Shown here: piece after piece, positions 1-35,826 of the stretch
How the letters are laid out: the number at the start of each line of letters is the position of its first letter
Position numbering within the stretch: position 1 is the stretch's first letter
Origin: Streptomyces sp. Tue 6430
GTDB lineage: Bacteria; Actinomycetota; Actinomycetes; Streptomycetales; Streptomycetaceae
Reading direction: 5' to 3'
Length of the DNA stretch: 64,000 bases
NCBI GenBank assembly: GCA_021568835.1
Contig: JAKGSH010000010.1
Location: forward strand, 5,270,001 to 5,334,000
Program-made: the position numbers and the translations under genes
The notes under the pieces: model-generated
Databases searched by the model: none
Seen by the model: the letters and a program-made list of their open reading frames with translations, nothing else
Told to the model about the DNA's origin: nothing

Positions 1-1007
1 GCGCTGCGCTGGGTGCGGGACAACATCGCCGCCTTCGGAGGAGCCCCGCACAACGTCACGCTCTTCGGCCAGTCGGCGGGCGCGACCGTCGTCGGCGGCG
101 TCCTGGCCGACCCCGGGGCGGCGGGTCTGTTCCACCGGGCGATCGTCCAGAGCGGCAACGGCCTGGGCGCGTTCACGACCGAGCAGGCCGCCCGCGTCAC
201 CGGGGCGGCGGCCCGGTTCCTGGGCGTCGAGCCGCACGCCGACGCCTTCGCGGAGATCCCGGACGACCGCCTGGTCGAGGCGGCCGCCGCCCTCACCGGC
301 ACCGACCTGCGGACGACGACACACCACGACCCCTGCTCGGGCTCAGCCCCTTCGGCCTGGTCCTCGACACCCAGCCCGCCGCGTCCGTCGCCGCGGGCCG
401 CGGCACCGACGTCGACCTGCTCATCGGCACCAACACGCAGGAGGGAACCTCTACCTGGTCCCGGTGGGCGGGTACGCCGGCTCGACCGACGCGGACGTCG
501 ACGCCCTCGCCGCGCGGGCGCATCCCGATCCGGCCCGGCTCGTCGACGTGTACCGCCGGAGCCGTCCGGGGCGGCCCCCGGCGAGCTGCGGTCCGCCGTC
601 ATGGGCGACGCCCTGTTCGGCGCGGGCAGCCGGGCCCTGGCCGACGCGCACGCCGGCCGGTCCGGGGCCGCCACGTTCGGCTACGAGTTCGCCTGGCGTT
701 CCCGCGCCCTGGACGGAGAACTCGGCGCCGCCCACACGGTGGAACTGCCCTTCGTCTTCGACCGCACGCGGCTGCCCCGGCTGCACGGTCCCCACGCCCT
801 GCTCGGCCCCGACCGGCCGCCCGCCGACCTCGCCCGCCGCGTGCACGGGGCGTGGATCCGGTTCGCCGCGACCGGCGACCCCGGCTGGGACCCGTACGAC
901 CCCGTGCGCCGGGCCACCATGCGGGTCGACGCCGACTGGACCCAGGTCGACGACCCTCGCGGCGAGGAACTGCGGGCGTGGGAGCGCCCTCCCGGAACGC
1001 GGGGTGA
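1..1007 (+). CDS. Type-B carboxylesterase (para-nitrobenzyl esterase family), 5'-truncated by window edge, with frameshifts
   Basis: Hydrolyses carboxylic esters through an alpha/beta-hydrolase catalytic triad. The nucleophile elbow FGQSAGA is near base 65-85, preceded by the family-typical stretch ALRWVRDNIAAFGG, so the N-terminal third lies before the window. Downstream the family pattern continues (LLIGTNTQEG near 415-445, a TVELPFVF segment near 735-755 that carries the likely catalytic His region, and WIRFAATGDP near 852-881), but only by changing frame near 320, 447 and 572. The stop is uncertain: one more indel near 990 would end it at the TGA at 1005-1007. Otherwise the main frame runs on to 1245 with non-family sequence. 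The indels look like assembly errors but real decay is possible. No link to the downstream genes is evident. Confidence 0.75.
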   Translation, partial: AALGAGQHRRLRRSPAQRHALRPVGGRDRRRRRPGRPRGGGSVPPGDRPERQRPGRVHDRAGRPRHRGGGPVPGRRAARRRLRGDPGRPPGRGGRRPHRHRPADDDTPRPLLGLSPFGLVLDTQPAASVAAGRGTDVDLLIGTNTQEGTSTWSRWAGTPARPTRTSTPSPRGRIPIRPGSSTCTAGAVRGGPRRAAVRRHGRRPVRRGQPGPGRRARRPVRGRHVRLRVRLAFPRPGRRTRRRPHGGTALRLRPHAAAPAARSPRPARPRPAARRPRPPRARGVDPVRRDRRPRLGPVRPRAPGHHAGRRRLDPGRRPSRRGTAGVGAPSRNAG

Positions 1008-1288
1008 GGTGGCCCCGCCGGGGACTCGTGGCGGACGGGAGCGGTTCCCGCGGCAGCGTCACGGAGCGAGGCGCTTCCGGCGACCCCGATGCCGCCTCGC
1101 GCCGGGGCGTGCACCCGTGGGGTGGAGATTCCGCTGTTCAGGTGGCCCGAGTTGCCCGTGCCGCCCTAGCGTGGCCGGACACGCCCCGTGCGCGTCGGGT
1201 CGCCGTACGTGGCCGACGTGCGGGTGTGGGCGGTACGGAACGTGACGGCCGGCGCGGGGCCGCGTCGGCCGGGTGAGGCGGTACGGGG

Positions 1289-2166
1289 ATGAACGGACCG
1301 ACGGGGCCGGCGGACGAGACATCCGTGAACGGCGGTGACGGTGGCGGCGAGGGGCAGTCCGAGACGGACCCCGGCTCCGGTGTCCTGCGCGTCTTCGGAC
1401 GCCAGTTGAAACGGTTCCGGGTGCGGGCGGGCATCGAGCGGCCCGAGTTGGGCTCGCGGACGGGGTACTCGGCGTCGACCATCGCCTCGTACGAGCTGGG
1501 GCGCCGGGTTCCGCCGCCGAGGTTCATCGACCAGGCGGACCAGGTGCTGGACGCGGGCGGGGTCCTCCAGGAGATGAAGGAGGAGGTGGCTCGGGCGCAG
1601 TATCCGGCGTTCTTCCGCGATGCGGCCAAGTTGGAGGCGGGAGCGGTCGAGCTGCACGTCTACGACACCCACATCGTCAACGGGCTCCTGCAGACGGAGG
1701 AGTACGCGCGGGCGGTGTTCACGATGCGGCGGCCGCTGCTCAGCGAGGAGACGATCGAAGAGCGGGTCACCGCACGTCTTGCGAGGCGGAAACTCTTCGA
1801 CCGCCTGCCGATGCCGACTCTCAGCTTCGTCATCGAGCAGTCCGTGCTGACCCGGCCGTTGGGCGGCGACCATGTGATGCGCGGACAACTGGAGCAGCTT
1901 CTGCTGCACGGCCGACGGCGCAACGTCGAGATCCAGGTCATGCCGAACGTGCGTGACGAGCATGCCGGTCTGGCCGGACCCTTCACCTTGATCGAGTCGC
2001 AGAATGCGCGGAGGATCGCGTACGTGGAGGCGTACAAGGACAGCCGCCTCTACACGGACCGGGCACTGTCCGTGAGCTCGAAGAGCAGTACGGTCTGCTG
2101 CGGGCACAAGCTCTCACGCCCCGCGAGTCGTTGACCCTCATCGAGGAACTGCTGGGAGAGACATGA
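1289..2166 (+). CDS. XRE-family helix-turn-helix regulator with C-terminal DUF5753-type domain
   Basis: Predicted DNA-binding regulator of the Streptomyces class paired with DUF397 proteins. The N-terminal 35 residues are low-complexity. The HTH spans about residues 38-75 (RQLKRFRVRAG, GYSASTIASYELGRRVPP). The rest is the ligand or partner-sensing domain typical of the family (VYDTHIVNGLLQTEEYAR, SFVIEQSVLTRPLGG, RRNVEIQVMP). Near base 2066 the frame must shift by one base to keep the expected C-terminus (RELEEQYGLLRAQAL, ending IEELLGET). Read so, the stop TGA overlaps the ATG of the next gene (ATGA), as in the paralogous pair at 46.5 kb. In the uncorrected frame the protein would end at 2134 with an atypical tail. 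Product class is clear; target is unknown. Confidence 0.85.
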
Positions 2167-2354
2167 ACATCGACGTCGAGGAAGTTGTCACGTGGCGCAC
2201 GAGCAGCTACAGCAGCGGTGAGGGCGGCCAGTGCGTCGAGGTGGCCGCGCTGCCTCACGTCGTCCGTGTGAGGGACTCCAAGGACATCGGCCGGCCCGCC
2301 GTCCCCGTCACCGCCGCCGCGTGGACCGCCTTCCTCGGCTTCGCCGCCCGGTAG
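2163..2354 (+). CDS. DUF397 small protein
   Basis: A 63-residue protein of the DUF397 family, which in Streptomyces accompanies XRE regulators of the type found just upstream. Family hallmarks are visible: the opening VTWRTSSYSSGEGGQCVEVA, then VRVRDSKD and the terminal TAAAWTAFLGFA. Its ATG overlaps the corrected stop of the upstream regulator by four bases, so the two are translationally coupled. Molecular function is not established; a partner or anti-regulator role is inferred from the constant pairing. Confidence 0.85.
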   Translation: MNIDVEEVVTWRTSSYSSGEGGQCVEVAALPHVVRVRDSKDIGRPAVPVTAAAWTAFLGFAAR

Positions 2355-2375
2355 GCGACTCGGCACGCGACGGGT

Positions 2376-2420
2376 CCCGCCCGTCAGGGCCCCTTCCGCG
2401 AAGGGGCCCTGACGGGCGGG
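2376..2420. terminator. Strong bidirectional intrinsic terminator
   Basis: Perfect 21-bp GC-rich stem (2376-2396 with 2400-2420) and a 3-nt loop. It lies between the convergent DUF397 gene (ends 2354) and the PKS-cluster thioesterase (ends 2425). It marks the 3' end of the polyketide operon. Confidence 0.85.
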
Positions 2421-2424
2421 CCGT

Positions 2425-3197
2425 TCACACGGTCGTGGGCTGTCCCAGGAGCGTGCGTACCGCCTCCGCCACCGACGGGAGCCGGGTGTCGAGGTAGAAG
2501 TGGCCGCCGTCGAAGGTGAGGAGCTCGCCCGGACGCGTGGAGTGGGCGAGCCAGCCGCGGGCGTCGTCGACCGGGACGACCGGGTCGTCGGCGCCGACCA
2601 TGACGGTCAGCGGGATGTCGAGGGGAGGTCCCGGCAGCCAGCGGTAGCGGCTGAGGGCCCCGTAGTCGGCGCGGAGGGTGGGCAGCACCATCTCCAGCAG
2701 TTCGGGTCGTCCAGGACCCGGCCGCCCGTGCCGCCCAGGCGGCGGATCTCGGCGATCAGGGCGGCGTCGCCCTCCAGGCGGTCGCTCGCCCGGGGCTCCA
2801 GGCTCGGCGCGCCGCGCCCGGAGAGGATCAGCCGCCGCGGGGTGGGCAGGTCGAACTCGGCGAGGACGCGGGCCGTTTCGTAGGCGACGACCGCGCCCAT
2901 GCTGTGCCCGAAGAACGCGTACGGGTGCTGCGGGGCGCGGGCCAGTTCCTCGGCGACGGCACGCGCCAGATGGGTCAGGGAGGTCAGCGCGGGCTCCAGG
3001 CGGCGCTCCTGACGTCCCGGGTACTGGACGGCCACCACGTCGATGTCGGGCGCCAGGGCCCGGGTCAGGCCCAGGTAGGCGCTGGCCGCGCCGCCCGCGT
3101 GCGGGAAACAGACGAGCCGGAGCCGGTCGCTCCCGCCGTCCCCGTCGCCCTCGGCGCCTGCGAACCGGCGCAGCCAGCGGCTCTCCACTACGGACAT
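2425..3197 (-). CDS. Type II thioesterase (PKS editing enzyme)
   Basis: Alpha/beta-hydrolase that typically removes aberrant acyl groups from stalled carrier proteins. About 257 residues once one frameshift near 2699 is bridged, the usual length for the family. Visible features are the N-terminal LVCFPHAGGAASAY, the nucleophile motif GHSMGA, the acid region VMVGADDPVVPV and the catalytic His in FDGGHFYL. It lies 91 nt downstream of the reductase-ending PKS gene on the same strand, so it is the last gene of the PKS operon. Because the assembly line ends in a reductase rather than a thioesterase domain, this protein is more likely to edit than to release the product. Confidence 0.9.
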
Positions 3198-3288
3198 GTC
3201 GGATCCAATCCAGCGGCCGCCGCGCCCCGCCCGGCGGTGCGGTGCGGGGCGCGGCAGCCGCTTGTCGTCGCGAACGGCTGGGGATGGT

Positions 3289-6200
3289 TCAGGGGCGCGC
3301 GGCGAGGCGCGCGGCGGCCTCCACCGGCGGGGCGGCCGCGTTCACCGGCGGGAGGAAACCGGCCTCCGTGAAGAAGGTGACGTACCGCCGGAACAGGTCG
3401 ACCGTCATCTTCGGGCACTCGATCCCGGTGTCCGCCAGCGCCCGTTCGGCCACGCTCGTGTCGACCGGCGGGTAGAAGGTCCCGTCGCCCCTCGCCATCA
3501 TCTCGAAGGCCTCCAGCAGCGGAAGCATCACGTTGTCGGGGTCGGACCGCACCAGGGTGCTCCAGGAGTCCCGGTCCAGTTCCTCCAGGCGGTGGCCCCG
3601 CGCCCTCAGCTCGGTGACGAACTCGGCGAAGGTCAGGTGACTCTGGTTGTAGAGGTGGAAGGTGCCCGGACGGACCCGTTCCGACAGCGACAGGGCGACC
3701 ATCGCGGAGCTGACGTAGTCCACGGGCGTGAGCGGGACCGCGACGTCCAGGCCGGCCGGGACGGCGCCCGCCTGGATCAGTCCGCGCAGGCTCAGCCAGA
3801 CGAAGTCGCGGGTCTGGCAGGCGCCGTTGACCTGGTCGCCCGAGACGACGTCCACGCGGTAGACGGAGACCGGCAGACCCCGGTCGCGGGCGATGCCGAG
3901 GACCTGCTCGGCGACCCACTTGCTGCGCAGGTAGCCGCTGGGCAGCGCCTCGGCGGGCCCGGTGGGGTCGTCCACCTTCAGCGGACGGCCCCCGTCTCCT
4001 GGCCCGCGAAGACCCCGGTGGTGGACAGGTAGTGGACCGGGACGGTGCGGTGCCGTGCCGCGAGCCGCAGGACCTCCCGCGTGCCGCCCACGTTGGCCGC
4101 CTTCAGCGTGCTGAACGGGTGCAGCCAGTGCACCTGGGCGCCGCCGTGGTAGACGACGTCGACGGTGCGGGCGAGGGCGTCGAACTCCTCCTCGCCCAGG
4201 CCGAACCGGGGCTCGGCGAGGTCGCCGACGACCACCTCGATCCGGGCGGGGTCCACCTCGTCCCACACGCGGTAGTACTCCAGGTTCTCGCGCAGCCGCC
4301 GCAGCCCGTCGGCCGCGTCGCCCGCACGGACCAGGCAGTGCAGGGTGCCCAGGGTGGCGCGCGCCAGGTCGCGCAGCAGGAACGCGCCGAGGAAGCCGGT
4401 GGCGCCGGTCAGGAAGACGTGCGCCGGGTCGTCGACCTGTCGTACGACCTCGGCGGCGGGCCGGATCTCCTCGTCCAGGCGGATCTCCGCCGCGTAGTCC
4501 TCACCCGGGTCGGCGGTCGCCGCCGCGCCGTCGTCCGCGCCGTCCGTCAGGGCGTCCCGCAGGAACTCCGCCAGGGCGCGGGGGGTGGGGTGGTCGAAGA
4601 CCAGGGTGCCGGGCAGGCGCAGGTCCAGTTCCGCGGCGAGGCGGTTGCGCAGTTCCACCGCGGTGAGGGAGTCGAACCCGAGCCCGGTGAAGGGCTGTTC
4701 GACGGCGAGGGACGACGGGTCGCCGTGGCCGAGGACCGCCGCCGTGGCGGTGAGCACCACCTCCAGGACGAGGGCGAGCCGTTCGCGTTCGCCGGCCGCG
4801 GCCAGGCGCCGCGCCAGACCGTCCGCCGTGCGTTCGGAGTTGGCGGCGGCGCGCCGCACCGGCCTGCGCACCAGGGAGGCGAACAGCGGCGGCACCTGCG
4901 CGGGGCGCTCCCGCATCGCGGCGAGGTCCAGCGGGGTGACGACGGGGGCGGGGTGGGGCAGGGCGAGGGCGAGGTCCAGCAGCCGGGGGCCCTGCCGCGG
5001 GGAGATGACGCCGAAGCCGGCGCGGGTGATGCGGGCGATGTCGGCCTCGTCGAGGTCGCCGGCGATGCCGGAGTCCTGGGCCCACAGTCCCCAGGCCACC
5101 GAGGTGGCGGGCAGGCCCCGGGCGGCGCGCAGGACGGCGAGCCCGTCCAGGAAGGCGTTGGCCGCCGCGTAGTTGGACTGGCCGGCGCCGCCGATGACTC
5201 CCGCGACCGAGGAGAACAGCACGAAGGCCGACAGGTCCAGCCGCTCGGTCAGTTCGTGCAGGTGCCAGGCGGCGTCGGCCTTGGGCGCCAGTACGGCGTC
5301 GAGGCGCTCCGGGGTGAGGTCGGTGACCAGGCCGTCGTCGGTGACACCGGCCAGGTGCAGGACACCGGTCAGCGGGTGCTGGGCGGGTACGGCGTCCAGG
5401 ACGGCGGCCAGGGCGGCACGGTCGGCGATGTCGGCGGCGACGACGGTCGCCGTGGCGCCCAGCGCGGCCAGTTCCGCCCGCAGGTCCTCGACGCCCGGCG
5501 CGGCGGGCCCCCGGCGGCTGACCAGGAGCAGGTGCCGCACTCCGTGCTCGCCTGCCAGGTGACGGGCGAAGAGGGCGCCGAGGCTGCCGGTGCCACCGGT
5601 GATCAGGACCGTGCCCTCGGGGTCCCAGCGGCGGACGCCGTCGCCCCCGGAGCGGGAGGTGCGGGGGGCCTGGGCGGCCTCGGAGGTGCGGGGCGCGCGG
5701 GGGCCTCGGGGCCCGGGGGGTGCGGAGCAGGCCCGGCAGCAGGACGCGGCCGTCGCGGATCGCGGCCTGGGCGGCGCCGGAGGCGACCACCGCGGCCAGG
5801 GGGCCCGCGAGGACGTCCGGATCGTCCGTGTCGGCGTCCACGAGGACGATCCGGTCCGGGGACTCCGACTGCGCCGAGCGCAGCAGACCCCAGTCCGCCG
5901 CGCCGGCCGGGTCGAGGAACTCCTCGTCCCCGGTGGCGACGGCGCCCCGGGTCACCACGACCAGCGGTACGGCGCCGGGCCGCTCGTCGGCCAGCCACCG
6001 CTGGACCAGGCCGAGGGTGGCGCGGGTGTGCGCGTGGACGGCGGCCGTGAAATCCGTGCCCCGCGGGTCGACGGCCGGCCGGAACACCACCACCGCGTCG
6101 GCCTCGCCGCGTCCGGCCCGCGCGGTCGCCCCGGCCAGGGTGAGGCGACCGGTCTCCTCATGGGCGGGGGACGCGGTCGGGCGGTCGAGGTCCTCGCCGA

Positions 6201-9200
6201 CGACGGCGAGTGCCGGGGTGGTGAGGGGCACGGGCAGCGGGGTGATCCGCCAGTGCACGCGGAACAACGCGTCGGCGTCCCGGGCCAGGGCGTCGCGCAC
6301 CCGGTCGGCGTCCACGGGACGGCTGGTCACGGCGCGGGCGAAGGCCACGGGCCGGCCGGAGCGGTCGGCGAGACGCAGGGTCACCGCGTCCTCGCCCGCC
6401 GGGACGAGGTGGGCGCGCAGGGCGGTGGCGCCGGTCGCGTACAGCTGGAAGCCGCGCCACTCGACGGCGAGCGTCCCGGCGTCCCGTTCCGCGTGTTCCG
6501 CGTGCGGGCCGGTCGGCGCCGCGGCGTGCAGGGCCGAGCGCAGCAGCGCCGGGTGCAGGCCGAAGTCGGCGGCCTCGCCGTGCAGCGCCTCGTCAAGGAC
6601 GAGGTCGGCGAACACCTCGTCGCCGAGCCGCCAGCCGGCCGTGACGCCCCGGTCCGTGTCCGTGTCCGTGAGGGCGAGCGGGGCAGCCCCGGCGGGCGGC
6701 CACGCGGCCGGGGGCGCGAACGGCGCCCTGGAGGTGCCGTGGCCCAGCCGTCCCGCGCGCACTCCGTCCACGGCAGGTCGCCGTCGTCGTCGGGGCGGGC
6801 GTACAGGGTGAAGGCCCGCGTCAGGTCCGCGTCCGGTTCCCCGACCGACAACTGGAGCTGGAGCCGGCCGTCCTGCGGCAGCGTCGGCGGGACGTCCAGC
6901 ACCAGTGACTCCACGGCGCCCGTGCCGAGCTCGTCACCGGCGCGCACGAGGGCGTCCACCAGGGCCTCCGGCGGCAGCGCGGTCGCCCCGAGGAGGGGGT
7001 ACCGGGTCAGCCACGGGTGGCTGCGCACCGAGACGCGGCCGGTGAACAACGCGCCCCGGCCGTCCGCTTGTTCCACCCGCGCGCCGAAGACCGGGTGTCC
7101 GGCCGGGCGGAGACCGAGACCGGCGGCGTCCTGGGAGCCGGCGGCGGGCTTGATCCAGTACCGCTCGTGCTGGAAGGCGTAGGTGGGCAGGGGCGACTCG
7201 ACGCGGCGGGCGCCGGTACCGGCGAAGAAGGCCGGCCAGTCCACCCGGACGCCGTGGGTGTGCAGGGCGCCGACGGCCTGGACGAGGGTGTGGGTTTCGT
7301 CGTGGTCGCGGCGGAGGAGGGGGAGGGCGGTGGTGTCGTCGAGGGTGTCGCGGGTGAGGGCGGTGAGGACGGCGTCGGGGCCGATCTCGATGAAGGTGCC
7401 TGTTCCGGCTTGGTGGAGGGTGGTGAGGGCGTGGGTGAAGCGGACGGTGCCGCGGATCTGGTCGGTCCAGTACTGGGGGGTGGTGAGTTCGTCGGGGGTG
7501 GCGAGGCGTCCGGTGAGGGTGGAGACGAGGGGATGCGGGGTTTGTGGTAGGTGATGGTGGTGGCGACTTCTCGGAACTGGTCGAGGATGTCGTCCATGTG
7601 GGGGGAGTGGAAGGCGTGGGAGACGGTGAGGAGTTTGACGCGGGTGTCCTTGGTCCGCCAGTTCTCCGTGATCTCGGTGACGGCGTCCTTGTCGCCGGAG
7701 ATGACGGTGGCGCGGGGGCCGTTGACGGCGGCGACGGAGACCCGCTCCTCGCCGTAGGGGAGCAGGGAGGCGCGGACTTCTGTCTCGCTTGCCTGGATGG
7801 CGGCCATGGTGCCGTCTTCGCGGGCGGCCTGCATGAGGCGGCCGCGGGCGGCCACCAGTCGCGCCGCGTCCTCCAGCGAGAACACTCCCGCCACGTGGGC
7901 GGCGGCCAGTTCACCGATGGAATGCCCGGCGACGAAGTCGGGGACGATGCCCCAGGAGCGCACGAGCCGGAACAGCGCGACCTCGACCGCGAAGAGGGCG
8001 GGTTGGGTGAACTCGGTGCGGTCCAGGTCTTCGCCGTCGGTGATGACGTCGCCGATCGGGCGGGGGAGGTGGGGGTCGAGTGCTGCGGCGACCTCGTCGA
8101 AGGCGGCCGCGAACACGGGGAAGGCCGCGTGCAGTTGACGGCCCATGCCGAGTCGCTGCGCTCCCTGACCCGTGAAGAGGAACGCCGTCCCGCTCGCCTC
8201 CCGCACCCGCGACGGCTGTACTCCGTCACCGTCCGCCAACGCCCTTACAGCGGAAAGGAGTTCGGTGCGGTCGGTGCCCGTGACCACCGCGCGGTGGTCG
8301 AAGGCGGCGCGTTCGGTCGCCAGGGACAGGGCGACGTCCTGCGCGGCGAATGCGGGGTGGGTCTCCAGGTGGGTCAGCAGGCGTGCCGCCTGGTCGCGGA
8401 CCGCCTGCGCGCTCCTGCCCGACAACACCCAGGGAACGACGGGGAGAGCGAACTCGGCCGGGTCGGCTTCCGCCCCGGATTCCGGGGCGTCCTCGACGAG
8501 GGCCTGCTCGACTATGACGTGGGCGTTGGTGCCGCTCACGCCGAAGGCGGAGACGCCCGCGCGGCGCGGCCGGCCGTCGGTTGCGGGCCACTCGCGTGCC
8601 TCGGTCAGGAGCTCCACCGCGCCGGCGTCCCAGTCGATGTGACGGGACGGCCTGTCCGCGTGCAGGGTCTTCGGCAGCACCCCGTGCCGCATGGCCTCGA
8701 TCATCTTGATCACGCCGCCCACGCCGGCCGCGGCGACCGAGTGGCCGATGTTCGACTTGAGGGAGCCGAGGTACAGGGGGCGCCCGACGGGCCGTCCCTG
8801 ACCGTAGGTGGCGAGCAGCGCGTGGGCCTCGATGGGGTCGCCGAGGCGGGTGCCGGTGCCGTGGGCCTCGACGGCGTCCACGTCCGCGGGGGTCAGCCCG
8901 GCGTTGGCGAGGGCCTGCTTGATGACGCGTTCCTGGGAGGGGCCGTTGGGGGCGGTGAGGCCGTTGCTGGCGCCGTCCTGGTTGACGGCGGTGCCGCGGA
9001 TCACGGCGAGGACGCGGTGGCCGTTCTTGCGCGCGTCGGAGAGTTTCTCGACGACGAGCATGCCGACGCCCTCGGACCAGCCGGTGCCGTCGGCGTCGTC
9101 GGAGAAGGACTTGCAGCGGCCGTCGGCGGACAGGCCGCGCTGGCGGGAGAAGTCCACGAAGCCGCTCGGGGAGCCGGAGACGGTGACACCGCCCGCGAGG

Positions 9201-9928
9201 GCGAGCGTGGACTCGCCCGAGCGCAGCGACTGCACCGCCATGTGCAGGGCCACCAGCGAGGAGGAGCACGCCGTGTCCACGGAGACGGCCGGGCCCTCCA
9301 GGCCGAAGGTGTAGGCGATCCGGCCGGAGGCCACGCTGGAGAGCTTGCTCGTCATGAGGTAGCCCTCGAGCTCCTCGGGGCCCTCGCGGTCGAGGTAGCT
9401 CTGTTCCACGAGGCCGGCGAACACGCCGGTGCGGCTGCCCCTGAGGGCGGCCGGGTCGAGGCCCGCGCTCTCCAGCGACTCCCACGCCGTCTCCAGCAGT
9501 ACGCGCTGCTGCGGGTCCATGCCCAGGGCCTCGCGCGGTGAGATGCCGAAGAAGGCCGCGTCGAACTCGGCGGCCCCGTCCAGGAACCCGCCCTCACGGG
9601 TGTACGACTTGCCCGCCCTGCCGGGCTCGGGGTCGTACAGGCCCTCGATGTCCCAGCCGCGGTCGGTGGGCCACGGGGTGATCCCGTCCACCCCGTCGGC
9701 GACGAGCCTCCACAGCCCGGCGGGCGAGGTCACCCCGCCCGGGTAGCGGCACGCCATGCCGATGACGGCGACGGGCTCGTCCTGACCGCTCTCCAGCTCG
9801 GTGATCCGCTGCTTGGCCTTGTGCAGGTCGGCGGTCACCCATTTCAGGTACTCGACCAGCTTCTCCTCGTTGGTCTGTCCCTTGGCGGCGGGGGTCTGCC
9901 GGGCCCGGTCGTTGGACTCAGTGGCCAT
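3289..9928 (-). CDS. Modular type I PKS, module 5 with terminal thioester reductase (docking-KS-AT-DH*-KR-ACP-TR)
   Basis: Final extension module and release enzyme. The N-terminus NEEKLVEYLKWVTADLHKAK is a class-1 docking helix. The KS has DTACSSS; the AT has GHSIGE and HAFHSPHM (malonyl type). The DH-like region lacks the catalytic His (RYPLLGATALP where HxxxGxxxxP is expected), lacks the YGPxF motif and has HPALLR instead of HPALLD, so it is judged dead. The KR has GGTGSLG and NYAAAN; the ACP has LGFDSL. The C-terminal reductase has TGATGFLG and the YxxxK pair in SGYLRSKW. It would release a beta-hydroxy acyl chain as an aldehyde using NAD(P)H. The ATG at 9928 follows GAGGAGAG. Frameshifts near 3983, 5700, 6735 and 7530 are bridged. 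At 7530 a 4-G run replaces the 5-G run of the homologous module at 13.2 kb. Confidence 0.92.
3290..4420 (-). other. Thioester reductase (release) domain
   Basis: SDR-fold C-terminal domain following the last ACP. The Rossmann motif TGATGFLG lies near 4400, the dinucleotide-pocket region continues with VVVGDLAEPRFG, and the active-site YxxxK is near 3935. A single-base shift near 3983 interrupts the frame. In this family two-electron reduction gives an aldehyde; the neighbouring aminotransferase makes aldehyde release the most sensible outcome. Confidence 0.9.
4560..9770 (-). other. PKS module 5: KS-AT-(inactive DH)-KR-ACP
   Basis: Approximate domain positions: KS 9770-8500, AT 8190-7270, degenerate DH 7110-6320, KR 5620-5100, ACP 4790-4560. 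Expected output is a 3-hydroxyacyl-ACP. The KR has TDD in place of the LDD motif of B-type ketoreductases, so the hydroxyl configuration is less certain. Confidence 0.85.
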
Positions 9929-9986
9929 GCTGGTTCGTCTCTCCTCAGTCCGGGCGGGGGCGCCGGTGGGGCGCCCCCGCCGAGGT

Positions 9987-20680
<10,694 letters not shown>

Positions 20681-20860
20681 TGATCTCAGCTCCCCGTCGT
20701 CATGTGGCTCGTGATGTGGTCCGTGATGTGGCCCGTGCTCGGTCCGGTGACCCGTGCTCGGTCCGGTGGGGCGTGCGGCGGTGACCCGCCGGGCGTGGAC
20801 GACCGCCCCGGAGCCGCCCCGGAGCCGACCCCCTCGTCGGCTCCGGGAACGGCCGCCCGG

Positions 20861-35011
<14,151 letters not shown>

Positions 35012-35294
35012 TGTCTGGGTGCCCTTTCCGTTCTGCGTATCGCAACGGTCCAAGACGTCCGCCTGCGCATTCGGAGCCCGGACGGCTCGGCGCGGCCTGC
35101 AACGACGTTATGCAGCGGGGGTCTTCCGAAGATCCAGCGTGTGATCACGGCCCGGTAATCGGAGGGGTGGCGCCGCCTTCCGGAGGACGGCGTTACCCCT
35201 CGGTGAGCCCCGGGTTTCCGTCCTGCGGATAGCTTTTCGGCGTAGTTGTCACCCTCATCGCTCTTTCCATCCTCATTTTCCGGAGGACAGAAGA
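35012..35294. promoter_or_regulatory. Divergent promoter region between PKS gene 1 and the SnoaL-like gene
   Basis: A 283-nt gap that must hold promoters for the PKS operon (minus) and the small SnoaL-like gene (plus). It contains GGTAATC at 35154-35160 and, on the minus strand, GGGTAAC at 35192-35198, in opposite orientation. Related GTAA(T/C) elements recur in the other divergent spacers of the cluster and are candidate activator sites. A good ribosome site (GGAGGA) precedes the ATG at 35295. No clear -10/-35 was assigned. Confidence 0.5.
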
Positions 35295-35705
35295 ATGTCG
35301 AACACCGCCACGGCCGTCGAGCTCCCCAAGGAGCTCGAGGCACACCTCGAGAGTTACGTCGCCGCCTTCAACTCGGGCGACGCGGAGCGCGTCAATGCCC
35401 ACTACACCGAAGCCGGCATCATCGCCTGGGAGAAGGGCAATCCGGTGAGCGGCGCGGACCGCCGGGCCGCCATCACCGAATTCCTCGCCACCATGCGGCC
35501 GCACATCGAGACCGACCTGCGGGAGGCGTACGTCACCGGCGACACGGCCCTGCTGGTCGTGGACTGGACCATGGAGGTCAACACGGCGAGCGGCGAGGGC
35601 CGCGAGCGCCTGCGCGGCGTCGGCCTGGACGTCCTGCGCAAGCAGGCGGACGGCTCGTGGCTGTACGCCGTCGACGACCCGTTCGGCGAGGAGCCGCGCG
35701 ACTGA
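35295..35705 (+). CDS. SnoaL-like/DUF4440 NTF2-fold protein
   Basis: A 136-residue protein of the NTF2-like superfamily (SnoaL, ketosteroid isomerase, DUF4440). The fold pattern is visible: helix ESYVAAFNSGDAERVNAHYT, then the acidic beta-sheet half (LLVVDWTMEV) and terminal WLYAVDDPF. NTF2-like proteins in polyketide pathways act as cyclases, isomerases or binding proteins; catalytic residues cannot be assigned here. It is divergent from the PKS operon and convergent with a second NTF2-like gene. Inferred role: cyclisation or isomerisation of the amino-polyene. A non-catalytic role cannot be excluded. Confidence 0.82.
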   Translation: MSNTATAVELPKELEAHLESYVAAFNSGDAERVNAHYTEAGIIAWEKGNPVSGADRRAAITEFLATMRPHIETDLREAYVTGDTALLVVDWTMEVNTASGEGRERLRGVGLDVLRKQADGSWLYAVDDPFGEEPRD

Positions 35706-35739
35706 CACGACCGACCGCCACCGCGCGGCACACAACGAA

Positions 35740-35772
35740 GAGGCCGGGCTCCCCTGGGGGGAACCCGGCCTC
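35740..35772. terminator. Bidirectional intrinsic terminator
   Basis: A 9-bp perfect stem (35740-35748 with 35764-35772), extended by a C-run/G-run in the loop, between the two convergent SnoaL-like genes. Confidence 0.75.
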
Positions 35773-35826
35773 GTCCGTCGGTGCCGCGTGCGGTGCGGGT
35801 CGGACGGGTCGGACAGTTCAGACGGT